Shown here piece by piece: positions 10,775 through 22,800 of a stretch of DNA of 64,000 bases. This DNA is from Symsagittifera roscoffensis (Eukaryota; Xenacoelomorpha; Acoela; Convolutidae). The position numbers and the translations under genes are program-made. Location of the stretch: contig NC_087067.1 in NCBI RefSeq assembly GCF_963678635.1, forward strand, positions 23,507,547 through 23,571,546, given 5' to 3'. The first letter of the stretch is position 1. Each line of letters opens with the position of its first letter. The notes under the pieces were generated by a model, which ran no database searches, had not been told where the DNA came from, and saw only the letters and a program-made list of their open reading frames with translations.

Positions 10775-11690
10775 AATTTTGTGGCGATGTGTTTTATCAA
10801 AATGTAATGGCCTCGTGCGAACTTTGCTAGACAAGGTCACTATTATAAGTGATCATAGTCATTTCCCAGATCCAGCCCACATTGAAAAGCAAAACTTAGA
10901 ACAGCCCTTAAGACTAGAGCAGTTGTAGCAGATGAACCACTTAGACAAACAGTTCTTTCCGTTCAAAGGGACCTAAACAGAGAAAATGCAGCAGCGATTC
11001 CTAACTATTCAGCCAATCAGAGAACCGTCAAAAGAGTGAAGCAGGCCAAAATGCAGTAACCAAAATCATTAATAGGTTCTGAACTAACAGAATTGCTGAA
11101 AGGGATTCGCAGTGGCGAACGCTTCCTCCAATTTGACTCGGGACCAGATGATACTGAGTGAATTATGGTTTTCACCACTTAACCAGGACTGGATCTTTTT
11201 AGTGGTACTGATCATTGGTTCTGCAATGGCACTCTTTCAACGGCCCCGAATGTTTTTTCTCAGATATACACAATACACGCATCAGTTGAAAGAGTTCTTG
11301 CTTCCAGACAGTTCTTGCTTCCAGACCAGAACGAAGAGACTTGTATTCGACTGTTAAACTGTTTCGAAATAGAACTTCCCAAAAGAGCAACCATTGATTT
11401 TGAAACAGCTATCAGTTGACGGTTGGAATAGCAACTTCATCAAACTTGACAACGCAAAACACCCATCGTTTCCAAAGATCATCTAAAATTCCAAGATGAA
11501 CAGGAAAACGCCAAAATCCTGATAGAAAAAATATGTGCCGGTCAAAGAGTGTCCCGTTATAAAAAAAAACCGCAATATGTTAGGTTTGACAAAAACCTTT
11601 CAGAGTTAGTAGCGGCCTATGATCCGAGTAAAATTTTCAGTTTCTTGATGGGTGCTGCAGCAATTTTAAACTATGAAAAAATTCAATTTA
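10775..11690 (+). pseudogene. Decayed FLYWCH zinc-finger / MULE transposase
   Basis: Conceptual translation across frames shows a FLYWCH-type finger, WRCVLSKC...HSH (10782-10880, C-X4-C...H-X-H). It is followed by RTVKRVKQAK, then HWFCNGTLSTAPNVFSQIYT (11214-11273), the DGTFKxxPxLFxQLYTIH-like block of the MULE transposase core. Next come ATIDFETAI and a C-terminal helix block AKILIEKICAG...LSELVAAYDPSKI. The order finger, core, C-terminal helices is as in FLYWCH-linked Mutator-like transposases of animals. The frame is broken by several stops and shifts, and a 19-bp stretch around 11300 (TTCTTGCTTCCAGACA) is duplicated. An intact enzyme would cut and paste DNA in the nucleus. No terminal inverted repeats were identified. 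An F1 fragment abuts the 3' side. Confidence 0.8.
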
Positions 11691-11699
11691 TCATCCAGT

Positions 11700-11991
11700 T
11701 ATCTAAAATCTGAGACGGATTGAATCTCGGCTTACGCGTTAAGAGCACTAAGAATATCGCGCTTTTTTGTCCCAAACTAGCCGAATTGGCTATCTTTAAA
11801 GCCCCATATTTTTGCTAAAAATGATCACAGTTGACATATCTTTTCAAATTTAAGCTCACGACAACAATACCTTTTGAATGAGAAAAAAAATTCCGTCAAA
11901 AATGGCTAGTTAAAAAGTCGAATTTTGTCTGAAGAAAAAGAAACCCACCCGAGCACAAATATTCCGTTACTTTTGTAACAAAAGTCGGAAC
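11700..11991 (+). repeat. F1 repeat, right part
   Basis: Runs from GAGACGGATTGAATCTC to GTCGGAAC. The terminal hairpin reads ACTTTTG-TAA-CAAAAGT. Other copies have ACTTTCG...CGAAAGT, so both sides of one base pair have changed together. The left half is absent, next to the transposase pseudogene. Confidence 0.85.
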
Positions 11992-12059
11992 ACCAATCCA
12001 ATTTAACGCATTCCGGAAAAAAAAGAACGAAAGAACAGTCCAAAGTGATCATTGCCTAT

Positions 12060-12345
12060 AAAAACCGGCAAGCTAGATTGTCTTTTGTACCAAACAACAA
12101 AAATTTTTTTAAAAAAATGGCCGTCGCTGTCGCGTCAGCATGTTGCGAGCTCGCCATCAGAGGGTAGGACTCCCTACAAAAGTTAGAGCCGTTCAGTACG
12201 CAACGCACTCACCGGCGACCTTAAACTGGACTGTTAATTTTTTTACTGGATTGTTCCTTTTGGTTTTTTCAAAGATTTTTTGCACTGTTTTGTTTAGGAC
12301 CGTTTTGTATGGGACTTTTTTGTATGTGTACCATTTAATAGACGT
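12060..12345 (-). mobile_element. Decayed copy of the foldback element found at 28626-28973
   Basis: The centre (GCTGTCGCGTCAGCATGTTG) matches the reverse complement of the centre of the 28.6-kb element. The right arm repeats CACTGTTTTGT, ACCGTTTTGTATGGGAC motifs, the same sub-repeats as that element's arms. Target duplication could not be recognised. Confidence 0.6.
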
Positions 12346-12714
12346 ATTAAGTAACTGTTGTCACATTAATAGCGCAAAAATAGCGCTCGTTAATTGTACC
12401 AAATTTACGGGTTGAAGTTTAATTTGTAAATGGAATTAAAAAACCAATTAGTTTCCCTCAGTTCATTTTGGAACGGTTTTTTGCAGTGCAAATTTTCTGG
12501 AAAAAATGAGAAAAGATTGGTCTTCCCCCCGACACACACGCGATGTAAAGTAGCAAAACAAATGCTTAAGCAGAGTATTTAATAGAACAAATAGCGTGCC
12601 TCAAATCAAGTTTTTAGGCCAACCTCAGGGTTAATAGCACGAATATATAGTACTAATCAATACACCCCCGTAGTGCTATCTAATCATTGTATCAATAATC
12701 AATACACCCCCATA

Positions 12715-12857
12715 GTCTTACAAAAATGATCACAAGTTAAATATCTTTTTTGATGATACTATAACGATTATTTGATGATACTAGAAAATTCCGGCAAAAG
12801 TCGAAATTTATCCAAAGAAAAAAACCACGCCGAACTTGTTTCTCCGAAAGTCGGAAA
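12715..12857 (+). repeat. F1 repeat, strongly decayed fragment
   Basis: AATGATCACAAGTTAAATATC and the end CGAAAGTCGGAA mark a short, diverged F1 right end. CA-rich CACCCCCGTAG-type repeats precede it. Confidence 0.55.
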
Positions 12858-13204
12858 AATAACATGACTCAAGAAGTCGAAACGTTGATTTTGGACAACA
12901 TTTTTGTAAAACAAGTCAAATAAAATGATAATGTGGACCTCATTTGTTCATGTTAACGGTTGTTTCACAGGAAAAAACTTCAAAAGAAAGCTTGTTCAAC
13001 GCAAGTTATACTTCAATGGTAATTTTCATTGATCGACCACATGGTCGCATCATATTCTCACTAAACAGAATAACCAAGTGAAAACGGTATTAAGTTTTTT
13101 TTACAAAGGAAGTTGATCCAACTGCAAGTTTCTTAGTCAAAAAGTATGCTCAAGGATACAAATCATTGTTCCGGGAAATGTCCTATATGCAGTTACGAGC
13201 GATT

Positions 13205-13610
13205 GGAGAAGGGCGGTTTTTCCAAACAAAAACTTGAAAAATCTGTCGACTTTTTAGGTCCACCATTTTGATTTTCCGAGCTCTCCGAAATTACTATAAG
13301 GACCCTATTTTGTCAAAAATTTGCCTCGCTGCAGGCAATTAGCTGCAGGCTAAAATGACGTTTTCAGCAGTGTTAAAAATATTTGACCAAAAGTTGCGTT
13401 TTTACAGCGCGCGCTCCCCTATCAATATTACTTATATTGGCACCAAAAGCTCTGTTAGAAAAATTTTGATATTGACCAGGCAAAATAGATTAAAATTATA
13501 CCAAAGAGTGGACCCTTTGGAAAATTTTGGCAACTAGATGTGGGGAGGGGGAGGGGGGAGGGGGGAGGGGGGCTTGCGATCTCTCTCCCCCGGTTGGCAC
13601 GCTTGCTACT
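13205..13610. mobile_element. hAT-like MITE, diverged copy without clear ends
   Basis: Internal blocks match the intact copies at 18137 and 23999: GTCGACTTTTTAGGTC, GAGCTCTCCGAAA, a GCGCGCGCTCCCC block, CACCAAAAGC and GTGGACCCTTTGG. A G-rich tract (13538-13570) stands where other copies have a homopolymer C/G run. The CAGGGGCGG ends are not recognisable. Confidence 0.6.
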
Positions 13611-14890
13611 GTGTGCATGTAACAGGTTTGAAAAACTACTGAACTCGAGTGTCGAGAAAAATCTTTGTTTTTATATTGAAGAGTTGTTGAATCTGAACTG
13701 GTAGTTCACTCTTAAAGTGGATTCAATTCCAGCTAAAACTCAGAATTTTTAAAATTAAACTGTGAAAAAAAGTTTATTGCTAATTTTTTTAAGATAGTTT
13801 CACACTCAAAAAATAACAAGAATTAGAGATTTTTTTCAACAATACTTGTCGGAAGTTTCTGTTTTCCGTCTACTCTGGTAATGAAAGAAAGAGTGGAAAA
13901 AAGAGCGATAATTCTATGAAAGTTAATCGAGGTTTTTTATAATCAATACATAAAACCCTTCAAATTATATCAGACTTTTATGACATAGTTGATTTCCAAG
14001 CCAGCAAGAGTCTTTTCTAATGCAATTACTCTTTGCTCCCTTGGAGCTTAATCAAATTTCATTTCCTTAGCGAATCGTAAATGTACCCTATAAAGCAAGA
14101 TCTGAAATTTAGTGGGAATTAGTTGGTGGATTTTCATGCTTCCAATCAGCTTAAAATTAGCCAAAATAACCTTCAGAATTTCCGACCAGTGATTTTGCCA
14201 TGCTCTTGGTTTTGAACCAATTTGGTTTGAGCTGGAATCTGAATCCTGATGATGAAGAAAAACGCACCTCGCACAGTTTCCGAACTCCGCTTCTTCAGAA
14301 TATATCGGAACGACTGCCCAGTATACAAAAAATCAAAAAAGTATTGACGATTTGTCCTACAATTAAATTTCATGCCATCTTATTTCAGTTATAATATTAC
14401 CAACTTAATTTCATTCTGCCTCATAAGCTCTAAGTTTTTCTAGAATGAATAAATTATCTACGCGTTGTTTTCTTGACTCAATGTTTTTTTTTGTACAATT
14501 TTTCATCAAAAGAATAGAAAGCTGTCTAATGCGACATATCGCCCCGGAAAAATTCCCCCAACTCTCTCAAAGATTGCCCCAGGTTCAGAGGAAAATTGAC
14601 AGCTAGCCCATAAACGCGTATTCCTTCGAAGTAGATTCTAAGACTGGTTTCAAAAGATACAGTTCAAATGCACCATTTCGAAGAACTATTTCGTTAAACT
14701 AATCAGTAGGATTACGTAGCAATAATCATGTTCATTTTCATTTTTAGATTCCTCTATTTGATGCAGCAGTAAAATAACAACACACTCCGCGTGGCATTCC
14801 ATCCTACTTTTTTCCGGTTTTGCATCAATTGGAAATCGGCTATCGAAGCTCTTAATAAGGCAATTAAGCATCATGCTTTCCAAAATGAAA
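13611..14890. other. Intergenic, nothing recognised
   Basis: AT-rich sequence without convincing coding potential or repeat ends. The overlapping opposite-strand open frames around 14173-14394 are both motif-free and most likely chance. Confidence 0.5.
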
Positions 14891-15385
14891 CAAGACTGCT
14901 CGTATCAGGGCGAAGCCCTAAATGTTCCGACTGCCTTTTAAGGTTTATGGAGCAGTAATAACATTAAAAAATTCAATGAAATAAAACAAAATGAAAATAA
15001 TCCCCCCACACGCCATATTAAGTACAAAAGGATAGATTTCGCACCTTGTAACAAACCAATTAAGGCAAATAGGCCTCTTTTAACCAATTTCGAACGATTT
15101 CTAAGATGGATTAACTCTCCGCTTACGCGTTAATAACGCGAAATATATCGCGCGTTAATTGTCCCAAATTGGCCAAAATGGCAATCTTTAAACCCCCGTA
15201 ACTTTACAAAAAATGATCACAGGTGAAATATCTTTTCAAATTTGAGCTCAAGACAACAATACCTTTTGAATGATGTAAAAAATACCGCCAAAAATTGCTA
15301 GTTAAAAAGTCGAAATTTGTCTGAAGAAAAAAAAAACCCACCCCGAGCACAAATATTCCGTTACTTTCGTATCGAAAGTCGGAAC
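14891..15385 (+). repeat. F1 repeat, full-length copy 1 of a tandem pair
   Basis: Starts CAAGACTGCTCGTATCAGGG and ends at GTCGGAAC. It contains near its left end the stem TCAGGGC-GAA-GCCCT, then GTTCCGACTGCC. Near its right end it has ACTTTCG-TAT-CGAAAGT, then GTCGGAAC. It is the best reference copy for the family in the window. Period to the next copy is 497 bp. Non-coding. Confidence 0.9.
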
Positions 15386-15387
15386 AA

Positions 15388-15907
15388 CAAGACTGCTCGT
15401 ATCAGGGCGAAGCCCTGAAGTTCCGACTGCCTTTAAAGGTTTTATGGAGCAGTAATAACATTAAAAAATTAAATGTTAGAAAAATAAAATGAAATTTTTT
15501 TTTCTAAAATTTGAAGTGTTTTATGAAAATCATCACCCCCCACGCCATATAAAGTACAAAAAAATAGATTCCGCTCCTTGTAACAAATCAATTATGGCAA
15601 ATAAGCTTCTTTCAACCAATTTGAAACGATTTTTAAGTCGGATTAATTCTCCGCTCACGCGCGAAAAATATCGCGCGTTAATTGTCTCAAATTGGCCAAA
15701 TTGACACTTTTTAAACCCCCGTAACTTTACGAAAAATGATCACAGGTGAAATATCTTTTCAAATTTGAGCTCAGGACAACAATACCTTTTGAATGATAAA
15801 AAAAATTCCGTCAAAAATGGCTAGTTAAAAAATCGAAATTTGTCTGAAGAAAAAAAAACCCACCCCGAGCACAAATATTCCGTTACTTTCGAATCGAAAG
15901 TCGGAAC
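15388..15907 (+). repeat. F1 repeat, full-length copy 2 of a tandem pair
   Basis: Begins two bases after copy 1 ends, in the same orientation. The left stem TCAGGGC-GAA-GCCCTGA is perfect (7 bp). The right hairpin ACTTTCG-AAT-CGAAAGT is perfect with a loop different from copy 1. A run of A follows the final GTCGGAAC. Head-to-tail tandem copies are common for rolling-circle elements but also arise by unequal exchange. Confidence 0.9.
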
Positions 15908-15912
15908 AAAAA

Positions 15913-16640
15913 GTATAACCGGTCACTGTGCAAGCAGCGCAAAAAATTCCGACCATAATAGAAAAAAAATAAAAACGGTTTCGTTTTTAAATTGTGTTGC
16001 TGGACCATGTCAACTATTTCCCCTCTATGGTACCTTGCAAAGAATTACCCCCCCCCCATAAAAACACATTTCATTTATGCTTAACTTGTTTCATTTCGCA
16101 TTCCCATTGGTTGACGTTTTTTCAATAAATTTCATCCAAACCTTGTTAACTATCCCCCCCCCCCCCTAATGCAATAAGGGGGGGGGGGATAGTTAACATG
16201 ATCCGTGTTGCTTTTAATTCTGCGAATATCCGAACAAAATCTAGAACTTCAAAAGTAATATTGAAGCAGTATTAGAACTTTTAATTATTATTCCCAAAAA
16301 GGCGCTAAAAGAAATTCCTTACACTATTTTTACTGGAGTTGTGTTTGCTTAAATTGAATTGTAAGCCTACCTTTAAATGCCTGTTATAAAACTGCCCGAT
16401 CCCTTTTCCGCCCGATATTAGACTAAAATCAAAGTTTTTCAACCGATTTTTCTCAACACTGAAAATTTGCTAAAATTTTTTTCATGTTTTTCAAATCACG
16501 ACAGAAAGGGCTTTTATACGATATACCATTTGACTCGTTTCGGTTATTCGATGGTTAACTGTGTTATCGGGCTTTACGTGGACAACATAAAAAAACTAAA
16601 TCACAACTAAGGCTAAGTTTTATTATGATAAACACAATAA
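15913..16640 (+). repeat. Dispersed repeat family F2, interrupted copy
   Basis: The left part (AACCGGTCACTGTGCAAGCA...ATTCCGACCATA, 15918-15956) and a right part (TTCAAATCACGACAGAAAGGGC... 16491-16640) match the left and right parts of the F2 copies at 28.0-29.3 and 43.9-45.1 kb. The middle (about 15990-16485) is unrelated and holds the C/G hairpin. Confidence 0.6.
16145..16197. repeat. Long hairpin with C-run/G-run stem
   Basis: GTTAACTAT followed by about 13 C, an 11-nt loop TAATGCAATAA, then about 12 G and ATAGTTAAC. The arms are perfect inverted repeats of about 21 bp. It may be the fused ends of a deleted element with C-rich terminal repeats. Confidence 0.85.
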
Positions 16641-18136
16641 AACAATGATGTTATAAACAAAATTTAAATGAGCGCAGCAAAAAATTAATCTAATTTTTGT
16701 TCATCTTTTGTGTTAAAAATAGTGAAAATGAATAAATAGTCATTTATCTGCCACTAAATGACCATGCCGACGTGTTAATCCAGTTTTAAGATAATCACGA
16801 ATTGTACTGTTCTTCCAGAATTGCAAATTTAGTTACAAAAAAAACACTCGCGACAGCATGTAAATAAAACTAGCAAAAGTTTGTGCTATTTTTACAGTCA
16901 TTATAGTCATGTAAAAAGTCATTATATGCTACTTTTTACAGCTCCGGAAAATTTATATAATGGGTGCTTTATTTTATCAGTGAAATTTTGACTTTGTAGC
17001 TTCGCATTTTTTCGAAAGTTTTTAATAGCATCTCAAAGATGTTTTTGTTCGGTGCTCAAACGTTGAAAAAAAAACACCGTGTAAGCTTAATTGTAAAAAT
17101 ATGTAGTGTAACTCTACTGTAAAAAAGGGTAGTGTTTTCAAAACCGCTAAGAATAATTAACGCATAATTTTTTTGCGTTTTCATAACGCGCGTAGATGGC
17201 GGTCTAAACAGTTCCGAATTGAATTGCAGCAAGCAATTCGGTCTCATATTTAGGATATGAGACGTTTTATACGTCTCTCTAGCACTGTTTTACAATTCTG
17301 AGAATACTAAAAAAAACCGCTATTGCAAAAAAAATAACTAAATTGAATTAAAATGAAGTATTGGAGCTTTTTGTGTCAAATTGAGAAACAAAAATTGTTA
17401 TTTTTGCAATTTGCACTACCATTTTAGGATAAGGTTTTTCAAATTCGGTCAAATTCGGTCAAAAAAGTATTTGGCGACAAAAGGAATTTAGCAAACGGAA
17501 GCGTCGGATTTTATTGCTTTCGTGAACAGCTGTTTCTTTCAAATTGTTTCGACATGCAGCAAAAACTACGTAAGTGTTTTTTATAAGCTATCCTGAAATA
17601 TTATTTATAGTATCTATTTTAGTCATTTGTTAACTTCACTAAAACAGCTAAATAAATTGTGATTTAACAATTTCTCTGTCTACCGTTTTTCGGCCATCTT
17701 TGTGGGTCATTAAAAAGTGGATAATTTTAGCCTCCGATGTGGTAATTTTTAATCTACTTTACTAAATGAAGCAGTGCCGCAGCAACCATTAAAAATGGTT
17801 AATGTTGTCAAAATAATTTTCAATTAAACTCGTGTTCAAGGTCAAAATATTCTGAAAACAAACCATTTTGACTGTTATCTTCAAGGTAGCTAGCTGAATT
17901 ACCACTTATCAAGATCATTTTTTCCTTTTTCATAATTAATGAGTGTTCTATGGGAAGTCTCGCTAATTACAATTTTTAAGACTGCTTTTCTACTTCATGG
18001 TTAAGCGATTGATTTCAAAGCGCAAACAACGGTAGCTGGTTGCTCAGCAAGTGGCAAAGAGAGTTTCGACTGCTATCTTAAATTCTGTTTTTGGAAAGAA
18101 AAAAACTACAACTCCCCAAAAACAAATACACTGAAT
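16641..18136. other. Intergenic, nothing recognised
   Basis: AT-rich, with only short open frames and no motifs. A 10-bp unit (TTCAAATTCGG/TCAAATTCGG) is repeated near 17440. Confidence 0.5.
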
Positions 18137-18522
18137 CAGGGACGGATTTAGCCCCCCCCCCCCCCCCAGGGATTAGACCCCCTGTCGACCCAAAGGGTCC
18201 CCCTTTGTACTCTTTTGATACATCCGTTTTCGGTGACGGACCCTTTGGCGTCAATGTATACTAATTTTGAGAGGGAACGCGCGCCGAAAAAGCGCAATTT
18301 TTTTGGTCCAAATTTTTCCATAAACTGCCCAAAAACGCCTTTTTTGGCCAGCTCATACAAAATTTGCCTCGGGCGCTGAAAATTTGTCAAAGTGGGGTCT
18401 TTGTAGTGTCTTAGGAGAGCTCAGAAAATCGATTTAGTCAAATTAGAAAAAAAAGGTCGACAAAATTTTCGAACTTTTTTTTAAAATCCGCCCCCCTCGA
18501 GAAAATTCTAGATCTGCCCCTG
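18137..18522. mobile_element. hAT-like MITE with 8-bp target duplication
   Basis: 386 bp. The left end is CAGGGACGGATTTAG. The right end reads CTAGATCTGCCCCTG, whose complement CAGGGGCAGATCTAG is the matching inverted end. The flanks carry a perfect 8-bp duplication CACTGAAT (18129-18136 and 18523-18530), the duplication size of hAT transposases. A C-run sits just inside the left end. Non-autonomous. Confidence 0.93.
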
Positions 18523-19353
18523 CACTGAATACGTTTTTAACACAGATATTTTAAAAAAATTGAAACGAAGCTCTCAGAATATTGGGAAATCGAAGTGATG
18601 AAATATCAGATTGATAATACGCTCGATATATACCAAATGTTCTCAAAAAACGTAGGTTATTTTTTTTCAAAATTTGCTAAGAAAAACAAAATTATTGTCA
18701 TTCTCCTGTGCAATTATCATTACGAGGTTAATATGCACTCTTTTGTGATGATTGCTGTTTCCGCAAAAAAGTTTGGCATAAAAAATTGGTAGATTCATGT
18801 GACGGTTGACACTTTTGACACGTTATAAGTCTTATATAAAGATTCCACTAGAAGTTTCGAACTTTTTTCAAAAATGCAGGTTTGCCTCGTTATTTTTTTG
18901 AAATTTTAACCTCATTGATTTGATTTAGTACCGTGGATAACCGGTTGCTCTAGTAGTTATCATTGCAAAATTCGTCTGAAAAAATAATGAATTTATCTTT
19001 CACATTTTACATGCTCATGCGAGCTTTTTTTAATTTTCAAAAAAAAACTAAAGTAAACGTGGTGGTAAACTCTGCATTGCATCCGATCTCAAAAACTGTT
19101 TTGAAGAGTTTGAGAAACATTACATTACTTTTTCACGAAACTCGCGACTAGAAGTGTGCGAGGTATTTGTTACTAGCCTATATCCCATCTTTTTTCTAAC
19201 AGATACTTAGCAAGATAAATTAGAGATAGAACTTGCAGGACTAGATTGAAAGAATAAACGATCAAATTTAAAAAACTGATTTTAATTTCAACGATTGAGC
19301 CTTAATATTTTCTAACTGTTTTTCCTAATTCAAGCGCATCAATTCAACTAAAA

Positions 19354-19859
19354 AGAAGACTACTCGTATATCAAGGCAAAGCTCTGAATGTTCTGACTGC
19401 ACTTAGGGCCAACTGAAAAGTTTTTTTGGATGAATAATTGACAAAATAGTTGAGAAAAAAAGGTTTTTTTTTCATTGTTTCTTCATTTTATCCCCCAAAC
19501 GCTATGTAAAACACTAAGGGTGTTTTTAGCGTCTCGTATTGTTATAATAGAAATCGCTGACCTCAATTCAATTTGGAACGCATTAATTCGCTCCTTAAGC
19601 GTGTTATAAGTATGCATTATATCGCACTTTAATTATCACAAATTGGCCAATTTAGCAATTTTAAAACGCCTGTAACTTAGCAATTTAGAAAAAAATCACA
19701 GGAGAAATATCTTTTTAAATTTGAGCTCAGGCTAACAATATCTCTCAGATGGTATATAAAAATTCCATGGAAAACGCTTAGTTAACAAGTCGAAAATTGA
19801 CTGAACAAAACAACCACACCAAAGATAAATATTCCTCACTTTCTTCGAAAATCCGAACT
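19354..19859 (+). repeat. F1 repeat, diverged subfamily B
   Basis: GACTACTCGTATATCAAGGC at the left and AAAATCCGAAC at the right bracket an F1-like body (ATTCAATTTGGAACGC, GTGTTATAAG, TGAGCTCAGGCTAACAAT). Shared differences with the copy at 33219 (for example the CCTCAATTCAATTTGGAACGCA segment) define a subfamily. Confidence 0.75.
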
Positions 19860-22800
19860 ATTAGTTTTTTCTGATCGCTTGCAGTTTAATTTTAAAATTC
19901 TTATTACCGACAAAAAATTAGTAATTATCAACAATTTGCTTTATATTTAAGTTTTTTCGAACTTACAAATTTAGTTGACAACATTATATTTAAAAAAAAT
20001 TTTTATATTTATTTCAAAACGTTCAACTGAATTATTTTGTACAAAATGGTGATTCAGCATCAAGTAACAGATAGATCAGACCAAAACGCTCGCTTCAATT
20101 TGACTTGCAACAATTTCTAAGACAAAAAATATATATGCACGAACTATATAGGGCGTTAAAATCCTAAAACGGCCAAATTGTCATCTTGCAAAACCTTGTA
20201 ACCTAACAAAATAAAGTTCAAGTATTAAAGTTCTAAATTGAATGCACAAAGCCATTGTATGGTATATATCTTTCAATCAGAAGGGTCTATCCAAAACACC
20301 TAGCAGAAACAGTCCATTACATTTTTTGAATCTTTGAACATGGACCGCAAGTATTGTGCGTTTTGCCAATTTTGAGTTATGTAAATTTTTCGCCCAAAAG
20401 CTACAAATGTCTTAGATGAGGTGGAATCCACGCCAAAATAGTTGAATTTTTTCTCCATTTCAATATGAGCTGTAATGCGAACGCCGATTTGAAAAAAAAA
20501 CTGCCTTAATATATTGTCAACCAATTTCAATCAAACTATTTTTGATCAATTAAACTTAAGTTTTTATAATTGAAGGACAACGTTTCCAACCGGAAAAACA
20601 AACATTAGATAAATTTGTTTTAATTGTTTCTAATTTATCATATTGGGTCAAATCCCCAGTAATTAACTCAAGACAAAAAAGTACTATTATAATTTTTGAC
20701 TTGCATGTTTTACTGTATTTGTCGATGGAATGCCTTAAAAAAATTCTCTTTTACTGATTCAGTAAGAGATGTTGTGCTAATTTGAAAAATATAAATGTTT
20801 GATAAAGACCATCATTTATTTTCATACTTACCTAACTTTGATAATTTACAATGATTTTAGATGTCTCCATTAAGCATAAAAACAAGATTTTTTAAAAGAC
20901 TTGTTGTCTGAATAGAAAATTACTTGAGCAACACGAAGTTCAAAAATCAAACTTATTACATTTTTTCTAGTCCAATGTATACCAATATGTCAAGTTGATA
21001 TAATGATTTGTGTTAGATCATCAGTAATTGGTTTTAAGCAAAAATATAATTAGAAGATTAGCTTTGTAGGATCGTGTGTATTTAATTGGAAGAAGAATGC
21101 TCATAGAATCAGAACTATGGGAAGACTAAATATCTGATTTATTTTAAGCGAACAGCAATCAACAAGCCAAAAATGAAAGAGTTTTTGGTTGAATAAACTG
21201 AGCAAAACTTCGAAAAAAGTTTTTTTTTTTTTAAATTTCTTTTTTTTATCCACCGAGCTTTAGTGAATTGCAAAATCATTTATTTTTGGTCCCTTGGAAG
21301 ATACGAAGGAAGAAATTTGGATTGATTCATTTTGTCGCCTACGCAAAAATAGTACGAAATATATCAAGAGCTAACTTTGCCAAATTGAATTAAGTAGTGC
21401 CTTTAACTTTACGAAAATTCAAAAACACTTTAATTTGAGAAAAAATTGGTTCTTGATTTTTCCCAAATAATTATGAGTTTTGTTGTAGAAATACCAGTCA
21501 AAAGTCAACAATAGCTTGAAGAAAAAAAGCACTGTAGCCAAATTTTTTGTCAGGTTCTTCGAAATTCGGAGCATAAACATCCAAAGTTTTTTTGAGTAAT
21601 TAGGTGGCTATATAGGTTTTGTGCTTGTAACACTGAAAAAATTGCAGATATTAGTCAATCAAAATTGTTCATAATTTTGTTTAAAAAAAGAACATATAGC
21701 ATCAAAGCGACGCCAAAGCAATCTAATTGATTTGTCGCAAAATTATTGAATTCAAATTTTAGTCCAAGAGTCAAAATTTCAAGAAATTTGCAGTATTTCA
21801 GATCTGAATCTTCCAAAAGATTTTCAAGAACAAACAGTGGCTTGCGTACAAAATTTTTGAACGGATTGAGTGCTGGCGAATATTAAAACAACATTTTAAA
21901 AAAATTAATAAGCATTTGGTTTGCAAATCTTGCGAGGTTCTTGAAAGGTGTTTGCAATCCGGCAATCGCTAAAGTTTCACCAATGATATATCATATATGC
22001 ATTATGCGCAAATACCTGAATTTGCACTTGTTTGCTTGTTCGTCCCTATGTTATATCAGAGTTAAAAAGCAGTGAAATAACTTCTTATTGCTAACGCAGT
22101 CTAAAATCTGCTCACTAATCAACTAATTTCGATTTTTTTTTTCAAACAGATAAATAATTACCTTTAATAACTTTGGTTTGCATGCTCTCGTGCGATTGTT
22201 TTATAATTCACTCGCCTTAGGTGACACACAATCCAGCAATATTATGTTTTTGTTGATCACCTTTTAAAGAATAGGAGAAATTACAGAAAGTATACCAAAA
22301 ACAGCAAAAACATTTCGAAAAAATTTTTGTAGTAAAAGGTAAAATATTGCCTATTTCTTGCAAATGGAAAGTAAACCAAAGAAGATCGTTGAATGCAAAT
22401 CAAAATTATGTTTTTTGATCAAGTGATGAGAATGACAAAACTAGATGTCAAAGATTGCGCTGGCCAGATAATTTCTAGATTTTTAATGTGAGTTTTCCTA
22501 TACTAGTTTGCTCAAACGAAATGTGATTTTTTTCCTTAAAAAAAAAATAAATTATGACGGACAGTATCACTTTTAAACAAAAATATTGATTTTTTGTCTA
22601 CAGTTCTAGGCAAAGTTATTGCAAATCTTAATTTTTTGAAATGTTTTTATGCTACAAGTTAAAATTAATTCGTTTTTAGGTTATGCGTTTTCTTTTTTCT
22701 GTATTTTTTTACTGAGTTGCAAATTGCAATTAAACAAAAATTGCTTTAAAGTCATGGGCTTCAAGTATCTCAAAAATCTACATAGCTGAAAAATTACGTT

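Noticed and set aside
11112-11357. 81-codon plus-strand open frame with a hydrophobic stretch
   Set aside because: It is an out-of-frame reading over the MULE transposase pseudogene; the true domain lies in the other frames.
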